Origin: Pachypanchax playfairii
Lineage: Eukaryota; Chordata; Actinopteri; Cyprinodontiformes; Aplocheilidae
NCBI GenBank assembly: GCA_006937955.1
Contig: SSNP01000131.1
Location: 226,532-290,531, forward strand
Length of the DNA stretch: 64,000 nt
Direction of reading: 5' to 3'
Made by a program: the position numbers and the translations under genes. How positions within the stretch are numbered: the stretch's first letter is position 1; the number at the start of each line of letters is the position of its first letter. Below, piece after piece: positions 47,278-59,154 of this stretch. Below the pieces are notes generated by a model. It searched no databases and was not told the origin of the DNA. It was given only the letters and a program-made list of their open reading frames with translations.

Positions 47278-48075
47278 TGTCATGAAATACTAAGGTTTGT
47301 TGATCTCACACGCAGAGGAACAGTAAGTGGCAGTCTCAAACAAAAAGAGTTTATTAAAAAGACAAAACACGGGATAGGAAAATGAAACACATGCTGCTGC
47401 TATGGGAGACAGGGGGGTTAGTTCAAGGTCCAAACAAAGTAGCAAAGTAAAGCACAAAGTATCAAAGCAAAATCAAAGTAACAAATCAGAAGTACAAAGT
47501 AGCAAACAAACGCACTCTACTCACTGTGGAGGAGGCAGGCATGAATTCAAAACATAATCCACAGGGTGGGAAAAAGACAGGCAATCCAAAAGGTCCAAAA
47601 CATAATTCTTAACTATGACCAAAAAACCCACACTATGACTCTATGACTATAATACTGTGCTAAAAAGACACAATCGACTACACAACAGAAGACAAGAGAC
47701 AACGGTCTGGGACTGAAAAGAGAACAGACACAACCTTAAGTAGTGCTGGACCCAGACGAGACACAGGTGCAGGCAATAAGCTAATTGACAAGGTGAGGCA
47801 CAGGAAATGACGAGACCATATATGGACACAGACTGTTAAAACCAGTGAGACACAAATCCTAAACATGAAAACACACATTCCAAAAGACCCAGACAACAAT
47901 GATACACATATAACAATAAACACACCATGACTTAACATAAAGATACTATAAACAAACCTAAATCTAAACTAAACTCAAAAGCCAGATAACACACAAATAC
48001 CCCTAAATCAAACAAACTCAAAAACCCACACTAGGCATAAACAGGAGACCGTGGAAAAACCCACAGCTCCTGACA
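47278..48075 (-). mobile_element. Solo LTR with intact 5-bp target duplication
   Basis: Read on the minus strand it starts TGTCAGGAGCTGTGGG and ends TTTCATGACA, so it has TG...CA termini. AAAGT flanks it on both sides (47273-47277 and 48076-48080). The sense strand has a polyadenylation signal AATAAA at 47355-47350, about 70 bases from the 3' end. It also has a perfect CArG-type CCATATATGG at 47816-47825. No primer-binding site or internal coding sequence adjoins it, so the internal part was lost by LTR-LTR recombination. At 798 bp it could be a Ty3/gypsy LTR, but that is inference. Confidence 0.8.
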
Positions 48076-48080
48076 AAAGT

Positions 48081-49100
48081 ACATCGGAATCAAAGTTAAC
48101 TGTAAAAAACAGAAGGGAATTATTACATAATCAAGACCTTTTCTGATATGCTTTGTTCACATCTGATGTTTATTGAAAAGTAGCATTTTGTTGAAGAACG
48201 TTAAAAATGTTTGATTGTAGTTTGTAGTCTTTCTTCTTAACAAAAAAAATCTCCTACTGTGGAGGAAGGATGGCAGATTATGGCAGCAATAAGAGACTTA
48301 CTAATGTAAGTAACAATGGCTTCCCTTTTGGGTTTAGAAAGGTTATACAACCACCTGGTTGGGATTGGGCCTAAAGTAGCAAATCTATGGGGTATTTGTA
48401 TGATCTGTGAGGTAGCCGAGAATGTGTTTTCATCTTACTGAAAACCATAGATAAATTATGATTGACAGGTGAGACATTAGAAATATTGGGAGTTTCAGAA
48501 TTAGTGGAGGAACTGATGTTAGGAGTTAAAGAAGTGTAAGCAGTTGGAGAGACGAAAAGGTATTACATTTATGCACTGTAATTTCTGTCCAATTTAAACC
48601 AGGTCGTACTTTAAAAGTCAGGGTATACCAACAATTACTAGGTTAGCATGGGAGTCAAAAGCATAGAAGTTGAGGTATGCACAATGGTTACCCAAAACCA
48701 GTAGCTGAATGGGTTTTATACAGATCATGATGGAGATGGACTGTCTTTTCATGGCTTGTACCACCAACAAGGTTTGACTTCTTCTAAAGGAACCAGTAGT
48801 TGGATGGCCAGTTCCAGATGCAAGAGATTCTGTTCAGGACAAGAGTCAATGCCTGTAGAGCAAAGCAAACATTAGTGTTGTGACATTTTGCAGGTGAACA
48901 AAGAAGGAATTTTGCCTCTTTACAATCAGCCATGCCCATCAGTTCCCTTTTCAGAACAGATGGGCATGAAACACTTAAGATGGCTCAACTACTCATACAA
49001 GCAGAACCATGTAGTCTTGTGGCCATAATTAAGGATTGACATGCTAAAAACCTTCAGGAAACGATAGGGAATACATTATGATGATATTTTTGAGGTATTG
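48081..49100. other. Non-coding stretch
   Basis: About 1 kb with no gene or repeat that I recognise. Confidence 0.45.
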
Positions 49101-49107
49101 GACTACA

Positions 49108-49401
49108 CTGTTAAATGGTAAATGTCCTGTATTTGTATAGCACTTTTCTAGTCAGTCAGACCACTCAAAGTGCTTTCACACTACAAGGTTTTGCATTCAC
49201 CCATTCACACAACCCGATATGTAAACCGGGGGGAGAGGGTAGGGGATAACACTCACACAACCCGATACGCAGATCGGGGGGCAACATGGGGTTCAGTGTC
49301 TTGCCCAAGGACACTTCGATGTGGCGGAGGAAGCCGGGATCGATCCACCAACCTTCAAGTTGGACGACGACCACTCTAACCACTGAGCCACAGCTGCCCC
49401 G
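49108..49401 (-). mobile_element. tRNA-derived SINE, full-length, with internal duplication
   Basis: On the minus strand: GGGGCAGCTGTGGCTCAGTG, containing the A box TGGCTCAGTGG, then the B box GGATCGATCCC, then AGTGTCCTTGGGCAAGACAC, and an end in GACATTTACCATTTA. Both Pol III promoter boxes match consensus. A segment of about 40 bases containing TATCGGGTTGTGTGA occurs twice (about 49195-49222 and 49250-49276 on the plus strand). It is the best-preserved SINE here. Confidence 0.9.
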
Positions 49402-51955
49402 TGTTCAGTGTATGACCAGAATATTTCAAAATCCATGTCAAATCATTTCCCATCTCCGTTGTGTAGGGATACAAATTCAGAAGTAAAGATGCACCATTTT
49501 GGGATTTGTCTATTATTCCTCTGTTTACATACTTAGATGAAAAAAAGAAGAAAATATACATGAAAATGTGATTAATTGAGGAATTGTGTGCTATGACTCA
49601 CAAATAACATTTTCTTTTTTTACTCGGTGTCTCTTTTTTCTGTAAGACTTTTATTTTCCTCTTAGAGCTTCAAAACTGGAAGTGAATGATTTTTTTGAAA
49701 ACTTGTCACGTCTCAAACATAAAACACTGTAAACACATAAAAAAATATGTTCAATGACCTGATGTGTCTGTAACTTATAGTCAAGGATCTTTTTTTTTTA
49801 CAATCCAACATGTAGTTTTCACTTAGGGACTGCTTGTTAGAGGTTTTATTTCTATTCCACATTTCTGCCTACCTCCATTGTGATGACTGCTGTTAGTGAG
49901 TGAGAGAAACAGGTGTGTATTTACCATGCTGCCCTAATAAGCCGCTGACATGTAGTCACAAATAAAAAAAACATATAAAAATTGTTTTAATTTAATAAAA
50001 AAATACTTTTGCACACATATTTACTGGTGCGTGTTGCCAACATTGTTTATATTGGCATAGTTAATGAAAAAAATTCAACATTTAGCTATTTTCAGATATT
50101 TCATTTTAAAATGAAATCTAGAGAAGTTACGCTTATTGAAAGCAAACAGATCACAGCACTGTAATTTAGGTCATGCTTATAGTTATGTCATTTGGATCTG
50201 ATGAAGTCTACAGCATCAGTCATTATCACAGTTTTGACTCATGCTGTATGTGGGTTAATTAAGCTGTAAATTGTAAATAACAGGAATTCTCAACATGGAA
50301 AACAAAACAAAAAACTGGGGCATAAACAGTGTATAAAATGTTATTTTCCTGCTTAAGTGTTCTATATTTTTTCAGTATGTTTTATTACATCACGGAGAAA
50401 CCCAATAAAAACAACTTGCTTTATAGCGTTTTATGATTTATTGTTTATTCATGAGATTGGCCCTTGACACTGATAAAAGATCTGACCTGTCTTTATAGAC
50501 TAGTTTTTACGAACACTCATGCAGTTTAATGCTGCTGGCATATGAAACTATAGACTGGTGTAGCTTCAATAAGCACTAATCCTACAGATTAAATTAGCCA
50601 GGAATTGTTATGCTAATGATATGGAAATATTAATTACTGCACTACAAAAACTTGTTGAAGGGGTTTACTAAAAGTGAATATTGTTTATGAATGTATTTTG
50701 AACACATACATTTTTTTTAAGCTTTCTGTCTAAAATTTGCATGTGTTTGATAAAATGTTGTAAAATGGCAACATATGCCCCCGTCCTCACATATTTGTCC
50801 TTGTGTTTGGCAGCAGCTCAAACAAACTCCCTCTAGACTTTTCCATAGCAGACGTTCCCTGCTATCAGCCCATGCAGCTGGAGCTGAAGTTCCAGTTTTT
50901 CATTGTGGCCTTTTGCTGAAAGGGTTAGCATGTACGTGCACAAATTAAACCAAGGCTTGTGAGGTAGCAGCTATGCCTGGCTAACACACACAGTTTTCAC
51001 CCTAGTAAATTGTTCATGTGCTTCTTTCATCATGCGAATGACCTGTGTAGTGTTTGCTTGCATTTTGACACACTGGGTGTTAAAATATTGAAGACAATTA
51101 CTTAATGTGCAACTGAAAACTCAACGTCAATATACAGTAGATGTTACTAAAGTGCATTTACTATTTTCAAGATAAAGTTGTGTCATTCAGTTTTTAGTTT
51201 GGATTTTTAATTCAGATTAATTGCACAAAATTGAAAGTACAAATATTATAGATATTTCCCCAACACTTGCTGGGATGCTGCATTAATACAATCTGAACCC
51301 TTTTAGTGTTCCATATGTATGCTGTACCCTCATTTTATTACATAAAACATATGTGATCAAGGTGACTCAATAAAATGTCAACAATTCAATTGGAAAATAT
51401 TCCAAATTAAAAAAAATATAGAAAGTTTCATCTAGAAAATACAGCTGCATGTGTTTAAGTTTAATACAACATTCAATATAACAGTAATGTGATTAAACTT
51501 GACCTCTTAGTCATTTTTATGAAAGTGCTTCAAATATGAACAAAAACTTAACTCTTACTTCATATTTATTACAGAGTCTCTGTTTGTATTGTTAATGTGT
51601 CCTTCTCGACTCACCAATGACACACACTTGTGTGTGTTGTATTATTGACAATGGATATTTCTCCTTCTGGAATTTCTGCAACCTTCATGCTTTTTATGGT
51701 GTTGAACTGGTTTGGATACAGGCTACTGTTGTGTTCTTTCAACTCTTCACATTAAACAGCCTCAGCTTATTCACTGTCTATAATAATCTCATGCGCTGCT
51801 TTTGCTGAAAAGGTTTCCATGTGGAAGAGTTACTGCAGGCAAATTCTCTATTTTAGATTTGAATCTTTGATTGTTCATTGTCCACATTTTCTTGTGGTTA
51901 CGATTATTCATGTGTTGACAGACCACTTTGTATTAAAATATTGACAGTTTTTGTC
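49402..51955. other. Non-coding stretch with a candidate enhancer-like block
   Basis: No gene or repeat recognised over about 2.5 kb. 50570-50640 is dense in homeodomain and POU-type motifs: CTAATCC, ATTAAATTAG, ATGCTAATGA, TTAATTAC. Confidence 0.45.
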
Positions 51956-51965
51956 TGCTGCAGCA

Positions 51966-52500
51966 TAGGGCTGGGCGATATGACTAAAAAATAACATTTC
52001 AGATTTAGTTTTTTTAAATTCGATTTATGATTTTTTGTGATTTTTCCACCTACTTATTAAGGAAAGCAACAAGTTCAAACAGCAGACAACTTAAAGTGAA
52101 CGCTTCAGTGATTGTTCTCCACCGTGTGCCCCTTCCTCTCATATGCAGTGCCTTGTGCAAAGGATTTGGCTACCGCTAGCTGTTTTTAGCTAAGGTTTGT
52201 TGGTCACTGTGGTTTTTGTTCATCTCAGAGAGACTGGTGTTTTTCATGTTCGGCTGGATGTCTCTGTTTCAGGTGTTAGAACAGGTTTGTGGTGCTGCTG
52301 CCTTTGACTGCGATGGGCTTTAAGCATGTATGTCTCTTGCTGCACGTCTGTCGCAGCAACCTATGTGAAACTAACGCTGCAAAAACTCCGGGGAGCCAAA
52401 AAGCGTCACTATGCAAAAATTCGATTCACTTATTTTTTTTAAATCGCCTGCAACAAAAAATTTGAATTCATTAATTTAAGTAATTTATCCCCCAGGCCTA
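51966..52500. mobile_element. hAT-type MITE
   Basis: Starts TAGGGCTGGGCGATA and ends ATCCCCCAGGCCTA. The flanks are CTGCAGCA (51958-51965) and ATGCAGCA (52501-52508), an 8-bp duplication with one difference. Subterminal AATTCGATT motifs occur near both ends. It is 535 bp; no transposase-like frame remains. Its ends resemble those of the element at 5419 and of the one at 23856. Confidence 0.88.
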
Positions 52501-52604
52501 ATGCAGCATAATTTCAACAGGTCCACCACAGCTTTCAGGCTACGAAGGCCAAAATGTGGCCTCTCTACATTTTAAAGTCATTGTGATAACAGTGATTTAA
52601 AAAT

Positions 52605-52905
52605 GGTAAATGGTATAGCACCTGTCAAGTCAAAGCACACAAAGCTCTTCACACTACAGTTTGTCATTCGAACACATTCAGTGGTGATAAACTACACACA
52701 TACAGCAATTTAGCCACAGCTGTCCTAGGACACACTGACAGAGGCAAGGCTGCCAGGCACCACTGGACCCTCTGACCACCACCAAACAGGCAGGGTGGGT
52801 GAAGGGCCTTGCCCAGGGACACAACAGCAATCTTTTTCTGGAGGGAGCAGGATTTCAACCAGCAACCTATAGAACCTATAATGCAGCTTTGAATCTCATG
52901 CCTAA
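52605..52905 (-). mobile_element. tRNA-derived SINE relative, diverged
   Basis: The plus strand starts ATGGTAAATGGTATAGCACC, as at the 3' end of the 49108 SINE in reverse. It contains GGGCCTTGCCCAGGGACAC and, on the minus strand, a B-box-like GGTTGAAATCC near 52857. The A box cannot be found with confidence, and the middle differs from the other SINEs. Confidence 0.6.
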
Positions 52906-52959
52906 GCCGTTTCAGTCTAGGTCCCACATGCCTGCATCTAATCAACACAACGACTCACT

Positions 52960-53243
52960 CTCAATGGAGGCCAACGACCCCCCAGGGGAGGGAGAGGCGG
53001 GATACTCAGAGTAGTCTCGACTCATTAAACAACAGAACTACATCTTATAAGGTTGATTCTCCCATATTCCAGTTAGAACTGACAAAGCTCCTCGGATGAG
53101 AAGCGAAACGTCTTCAAGTAACTAAAGAGTCCTGTTGCCTTCATTTGAACCCTTGGATTACGATGACCTGGATGACTGAGAACCTTCACCAGCATTTGAA
53201 CCAGTGACTTTCTGGTTACTAGATGACCTCCTGAGCTACAACC
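52960..53243 (-). repeat. Retroposon with tRNA-like head and conserved GAAACGTC block
   Basis: On the minus strand from 53243: GGTTGTAGCTCAGGAGGTCA has an A box (TAGCTCAGGAGG). CACTGGTTCAAATGCTGG has a B box. On the plus strand the body contains CGGATGAGAAGCGAAACGTC (53094-53113) and TGGATTACGATGACCTGGAT, a block I recall as common in fish genomes and possibly linked to Penelope-like elements. The family assignment is uncertain. Confidence 0.5.
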
Positions 53244-53244
53244 A

Positions 53245-55245
53245 GACATTCTTCATTTCACAGTAGCATCTATTTATTCTGTTTAATTCCATGATAATCT
53301 CTACATTTTTCATCTAAATGCTCCAGATGATCAACATCTTGTCCTTGTGTTCATTTCTTTTTTTTACCACCATACTTCATTCAAAATGAAATTGGTGCAT
53401 ACATGCTGTTGTTAAGGCCACCTCATTTTGCCTCAACATGCTCTTGACTAAATGTCTAATGCTGTTGTAACAGTGAATCCCCCTTTGGATAGAGAATAAT
53501 CAAAAAGCAGACAGCAAGAATTTAAGACATGCTGATGGGAAATTGTATTCCTGAAAAAGGAGGACAAGTACAGATCGTGTCAGGGACAGATGGATGTTTG
53601 GTTTATGTAAGAAATGGGTTAAAGGATTCACCAGGGAGGACAGAAGAAATGAGGTATTGTACCACGGTGTAATTTTTCAACTGGACCATACAAAAGCTCA
53701 AATATGGAAGATGCAGTTCTAAAGGGTTTCAGAAGCATTAAAAGGATACAATTTCTATTTTTTTTTTCCTTTTTCATAGGTAGTAAAAGGAACTAAGGTT
53801 AGCATCCATTTGCTGATACAGAGTTGAGCATTTTGTCCTTATTTCTAACCCGCACCATCAATAGCTGTACTCTATTCAAGCTAACAGTGATAGGGTAGTA
53901 TTTTCAGACTGCACTGAAGCTGCTTTGGCAACAGAGTTCTGCAGACAGGTGTATAGAGTTCACATATATAGAAATGTGAGGATGAATAGATTGAGATGAA
54001 TGGAGTAAGAGAGGATAGCTTACTGTCAGGAACTGTCTGGAGAAAGCCTTGGTCTTCTTTCTGTCTGAGATATGTTGATCATAGACTACGTAGCTGATGT
54101 GGGATCAAAGGCTTTGTCAGTCAAAGACCCTTGACTCCATCTCCACAGAGCCAACAACAGGTACTCAGAGAGGGATGGTCATGGAATAATTTATGATCAG
54201 AGACACTAACCCTCAGATTCACTCCCTGACTGGAATAAGATGGTGGGGTCAAAGGTTTCAGAGCTACAAAGCCACTATTCAGCTAATAATGCTATACTCT
54301 TTTTTTATTTTATCATAAATTTTAAAACCTGAAATAAACAGATATAGACACAGTCATCTTCTTTTTTCTTTTCTGTAGGCTCTTTTTTTGTCTCTTATTA
54401 AGAAGTTTTGCTTGTCAGATGTTTAATATGATTTAAATTCCTTAAATACCTTTTTATCACCATCTTTGGACTTCAAATCATTTTAATAAACATTAGGATT
54501 GATATTTATTGATTCCTGCACTTTTTTTATATTTGGAATCTGTTATTTTATAAATACATGTTTTAAGCATGTTATTTTTCTTGATCTATTTTCAATGTTG
54601 CATTCGATATTTATTTTTAAATTGATTTAAACTGATTCTTCTTTTCCTAACTTTTAAGCATCAAGTTAGTTTCCCAAATTTGTGTTATATAATTGCTGTT
54701 GCATACAATTTAAAGTCTAGCAAGTGGTCATTTATCACATTAAATATTTATATTCATTTCTACTGACACAGGCATTAATATTTTATTTAAGCATCTCCAT
54801 TTTGTATTCATTTAAACTTATACTTTTGTCTTTTTCTGCTACTTTTTTCTTCTTAACGCTTTTGAAAGAAACAAACTATAATCAAATCTTCAACAGAATT
54901 AAATTTAAATTCAATCCACATCACTGATATTAGTTTTATTTCAAAAAGGTCCATACCTTTGTCTAGATGTCATTTTACTGTGTTTTGAAAGTGGATAATT
55001 GATTTTTTGCAGTTTACTAAATTAATTGCAACTTCTTAACCATTTTTCTGTAAAACTGTTAAACAGTAAATATCCCGTATCCATCTTTTTTGTACTAGTG
55101 TTTAGTTTTGGATTTTAATGCTCTCACAAGATTGCTTTTTAGCAATGTAAGAAATATCCTAGATTAACACTGAGCAATGACTTTTTTTTTCAAATAAAAT
55201 GTATGCAGTTAGCAAACTTTGAGATCATCTTTACCAGGAGTCCAC
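53245..55245. other. Non-coding, T-rich stretch
   Basis: No gene. 54300-55200 is strongly T-rich on the plus strand; the frame at 54724-54927 there is Phe/Leu/Ile-rich only because of composition. Confidence 0.5.
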
Positions 55246-55250
55246 TTTAG

Positions 55251-55824
55251 AGAGGCCATTCCATTAAAAACTGTTTTTCTGAGGTTTCTGTTGAATATTT
55301 TAGCTCTACAGGTGTTCTTACCTTCATAGTGGGTGTGAAAACAGGTCAACAACTTCTCTTTCAGTTTTTATCTCTCAAACTACACAGGTGGTGATAACAC
55401 CCAAGTTTTCCTGAGTTCGAATGGCCATAACTTGTTTCGTCACAACTCCTTTGTTTGTTAGTATTCATCAGCTCCCGCAGTTGAAACCACGCCTAACATG
55501 CTGCTGGCTAAAAGCTGTAGCATAAGACGTATCAAACAGGAAGAGACTACGTGTGCTGTTGCCATGTGCAGCGGGGCAGAAAACAGTATGCCTTGCTCTT
55601 ATAGGCTAGTTTGTTAGCCAATCAGAGTCCAGCAAATTTGCAAAATAAATATTATTGAGTTGCAGCCCGAAGCCGGACTAAGCCAGCTGAATCTTCATGC
55701 AGACAGATTGAAAGGTCTGTAAATCAGTGTTTCCTAATGTTTTTTAGATATAAAATGTTTCATATTGCAGGTTAATACTTCAGAAATAATCACAAAGTCA
55801 AGAAATTTGTGTGAAATAGCCTCT
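55251..55824 (+). mobile_element. TTAA-flanked MITE family 'T', copy C
   Basis: TTAG on the left (55247-55250, one change from TTAA) and TTAA on the right (55825-55828). Same orientation as copy B and alignable over the full length (AGCATAAGACGTATCAAAC, GTTAGCCAATCAGAGTCCAG, CCATAACTTGTTTCGTCACA). No coding capacity. Confidence 0.85.
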
Positions 55825-55829
55825 TTAAA

Positions 55830-57590
55830 ACTGTGGAGGTTTGTCGCTAGACACTAAACTATATAATTATTCACACAGTCACATTTTGGTTAATTTTCAA
55901 CCAATTTGTCCGAGTTTCTTAGGTAGCTTCTGACTAACAAGTCAACAGAAAGTTATTTCACATTGTTCTATTACAGCTTCAAAATTTAGTACCAAGCCAA
56001 AACAGTTTACTCAGCTATCACTGATTAATATTTGCCCTGTGATGGAGTGGGGCCCGTCCAGGTTTTACCCCTCTGCAGACAGACTCAAGCTCCTATGACC
56101 TTAACAGGATCACTAGAAGGATGTTCATAGTGTTAGCTTAACACTGACAAAAGACCAGGTGCCCTAAAAGAAACTCCCTCTATAACCAGACCGGAAAGGG
56201 GCTTCTTCTAGGTACAATACCAACATTAATCCAGGGTGAAAAGTGAAACATGCATGTTGGCGTTTGTAGCTTTTTATTTCACCAATGCTGAAAATGTAGC
56301 TCACATGGATTTCATGTTTAGAGTTTTGTGTGCAGTTGTTGGACAATCACAATTAAATTTGGCCTAATTGTTGATGCAGTTTTTCATTTAATATGGTCTG
56401 AGTTTATTGGATGTATGTGGGATTTGGTTGATTATGCATTGAGTTTTATTGTGAAAAGGATTTGGTCAATTTTAGATAGATTTTGACTAATTGAGGATGA
56501 AGTTTGATTGGTTGTGGACAAGAGTTGACAGGAGTACTGTTGGGTTTGATTTGTGGCAAGAGTTTATTTGAGCCTAATTTGGGCTTCTCTTTTTATGGCT
56601 GGGTTTTCCCTAGTTGTAGGTAGGCTCTGGCCTATTGCAGGTTGATTTAGACTAATTTTGAGTGGATAGCTTCTTTTTGTTGAGACCAGACAAATGTTGA
56701 ATTGTTGACATATTGCTTTTACAGGTACAGACATAATGACACTATAAGTTTTCTGGTCATTTCCTCTGGCCTCTGTATGGCCACTGTCATCACCTATCCC
56801 ATTAGGTATTAAATAGGCTGTGTGAAGGTGCCAACGACTCTTTATGAAACACTTCTCAACACACTCTGCTGTAATATAAATCTCAACATACTGCTGTGGC
56901 TGTAAGATGTGAGGCCTTATTATGAAGCAAAGCACATATATGGGTGTTAAAATGTAAACTATGAGGTGTGCAGTGGAGGTGTTATTGTAAACTATAAAAC
57001 TAACATATTAAATTGTTCGAACATTTATAATCAGCACAGAAATTTAGTATGAAGACATAAAAACAGAAGATCAAAAATGGAGAATTGTTGATGTTGACAT
57101 TAGGAAAAAAAAAAAACTCTTTTTCCGGGAATCCATATTATGCATGTGTTGTATTTTTTGAAATATGTTTTAGAATCTACAGCATGCATATTATATAACT
57201 TTTGAAGATATTCATATTCTTGTCTTACTTTTTTATTTTTAGACACTTGCTTAAATCATGTTGGAATAAACCCAGTTTACATGGAATGTGTCTACTTTGG
57301 CAATACAATTTGATAATTGTTATGAATTTTAGTGAGCTGAGTTCAGATTTAACTATTAAAAGTTTGTGCCTTTTGAAAGATAACTTTAATATACTTTAAG
57401 CTAGAATTATATATAAAGTACTATTTGAGTCACATTACATTGGATCAACATGAAATGCCTGAGTTTTTTGGTATCCTTTACAATTCTGGCAAAATTACAG
57501 TAAAATGTAATAAAGTTATGGCCAGTTTCTGGATTATAAAAAGTTAGGGATAGTTGGCTTTTTGATAGTAGGGCATTCAAGTAGAAACAT
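55830..57590. other. Non-coding stretch with R1 trace and degenerate G/T-rich repeats
   Basis: 56035-56115 carries a short R1 trace (GCCCTGTGATGGAGTGGGGC). 56340-56660 contains loosely repeated GGTTGAT/GGTTTGAT units, perhaps an old minisatellite. A minus-strand frame of 123 codons at 56564-56935 has no recognisable domain. Confidence 0.4.
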
Positions 57591-57599
57591 GCAATAGTG

Positions 57600-58590
57600 A
57601 TTTCTTCATCTCAAACAATGTATTGTAACAAAAGCCAACAACAGGGGTGAGTACACCAGAAAAAATGTCAGTGTCTCAGTAGCATGTCATGTACCTTTGA
57701 GCATCAAGTACAGCTTGACAATGGCTTCTTTTGATGTTCACATGTCAACTTATTTTCCCTACTATTCTTGAAGGTAAGCCCTCAAGTCATTGAGGTTCTG
57801 AGTTAGCTCAGCCGATCCAGAGGCTCAGTTGATCCAATAGGTTTTCTAGATTTCAGGTCTGGACAGAGTGTAGGCCACTTAATTTATGGTACTCCAGTCT
57901 ACAGCAGTCATTCCCTAAAGATGTGACCTTGTTGAGCTTGATTGGTATTTCTGTAAAGTGCCCTTGAAATTACTTTTGTGCTGAACTGGCAATTTCTAAA
58001 TAAACATGAATTGAATTGAATTGAGAGCAGTTCTGTATTGACTAGACATACTGCCCACACTCTAACACCACCACCAAGGGCTCGTCTGGAGATGACGGTG
58101 GCTGATGCATACTGTTCTCCTTTAACTTTCCAATGTCTTTGAAGTTGAGTAGACATGATGGCTGCCAATCAACTTTCATCAGATAACAGTACTGAGGCCC
58201 ACTGGTCTTTGTCTTCCAGCTTAAATGCTCTGTGGCACATATACAATGATGTTGCCTATGCCTGGTGGTGTGGTCTGATACCCTTGCAGGTTGTCTAGCA
58301 TGCAGGCCATTCTGATATAAATGGTTTCAAACAGTCTGGTGTAACACTTGACGTCCTCTTCTCTCAAGTCATTTAAATATGCCACTCATTTAAGTATGAT
58401 TGGAATTTAGTGATATTCATCAGCTGGATCTGTAGGGCAGTGTTCACAATTAAGTGCGCATCAGTGGGGGATGTAGCCAAAGTACGTCCACCTATAGGTC
58501 TTTCTGTGACTCTTCCAGTCTGTTTTTATTTCTGTTGCAACTTGCTGATGACACTCTGTGACACGCTAACACTGTTCACCCTGAAATTTT
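57600..58590 (-). pseudogene. Tc1-like transposon fossil
   Basis: On the minus strand from about 58540: LQQKYKQTGRVTERPIGGRT is the end of the DNA-binding region. Then VLLSDESR (around 58185) carries the first catalytic aspartate of the DDE triad. GEQYASATVISRRALGGGV and RVWAV follow. Stops and frameshifts are frequent, and the distal part after VNTELLSIQF is interrupted by a retroposon tail at 57949-58022. Neither terminal repeat could be placed. It is a third, distinct Tc1 lineage in the window. Confidence 0.75.
57949..58022 (+). mobile_element. Retroposon 3' tail inside the Tc1 fossil
   Basis: TCTGTAAAGTGCCCTTGAAA, ATAAACATGAATTGAATTGA form the 3' end typical of L2-dependent fish SINEs, with (AATTG)n repeats. 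It interrupts the transposase after VNTELL. Confidence 0.65.
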
Positions 58591-58639
58591 AACATCCACC
58601 CCCCCATTCATTTACATAAGATGATACAGGTTTTACAAC

Positions 58640-59152
58640 AGTTCACCAACTATGAAGCTTTGAAACAACTGGTTCTCTACTTTTTACAACTCATTTTTAA
58701 AATTATAGCATGTATGGCTTGTAGCAAGATATAAAATAAATACAAAATATTTCCTTCACACATCATTGGCCATCTGCTGACTGTGCATCAATACTGAGTT
58801 TATAGAAAAATATGCTTTCATATAGTTTTGGCAAATTTAGCAATAAAAATATTAAATCAAGGTCAACATGATGATAATGACGGTCTGATGATCAGTTCAG
58901 TACAGTCTGCTGTTGATGCCATAGCTGATTGTTTGTCTGAAAACTTTCTTGTACCAGTAATCAAAGAGAAAATGTTCTGTGATCTTTTATCTGTTATGAG
59001 CACCTGAGCAGAGCATCTGCATTAAAACTGATTAATTTGTGCCAATATCAGACATGTGAACAAGTTTCACTTATAACTGGATTGCAATTTTCATCCCAAG
59101 AGGATTTTCCTAGAAGTATTTGTGAAAAAAATATGATTTTTAACAATTGTTT
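58640..59152 (+). repeat. Unnamed dispersed repeat 'D', copy 2
   Basis: The second copy of the repeat at 33808-34240. It has an extra segment at about 58695-58765. It ends where a minus-strand LINE fragment begins. No protein-like frame. Confidence 0.75.
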
Positions 59153-59154
59153 GC

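Noticed and set aside
53188..53243. tRNA gene on the minus strand
   Set aside because: A and B boxes are present but the sequence cannot fold into a tRNA with paired acceptor ends; it is the head of a retroposon.
56564..56935. 123-codon minus-strand frame
   Set aside because: Long for this window, but with no domain, no splice signals of note and average composition; chance is likely enough.
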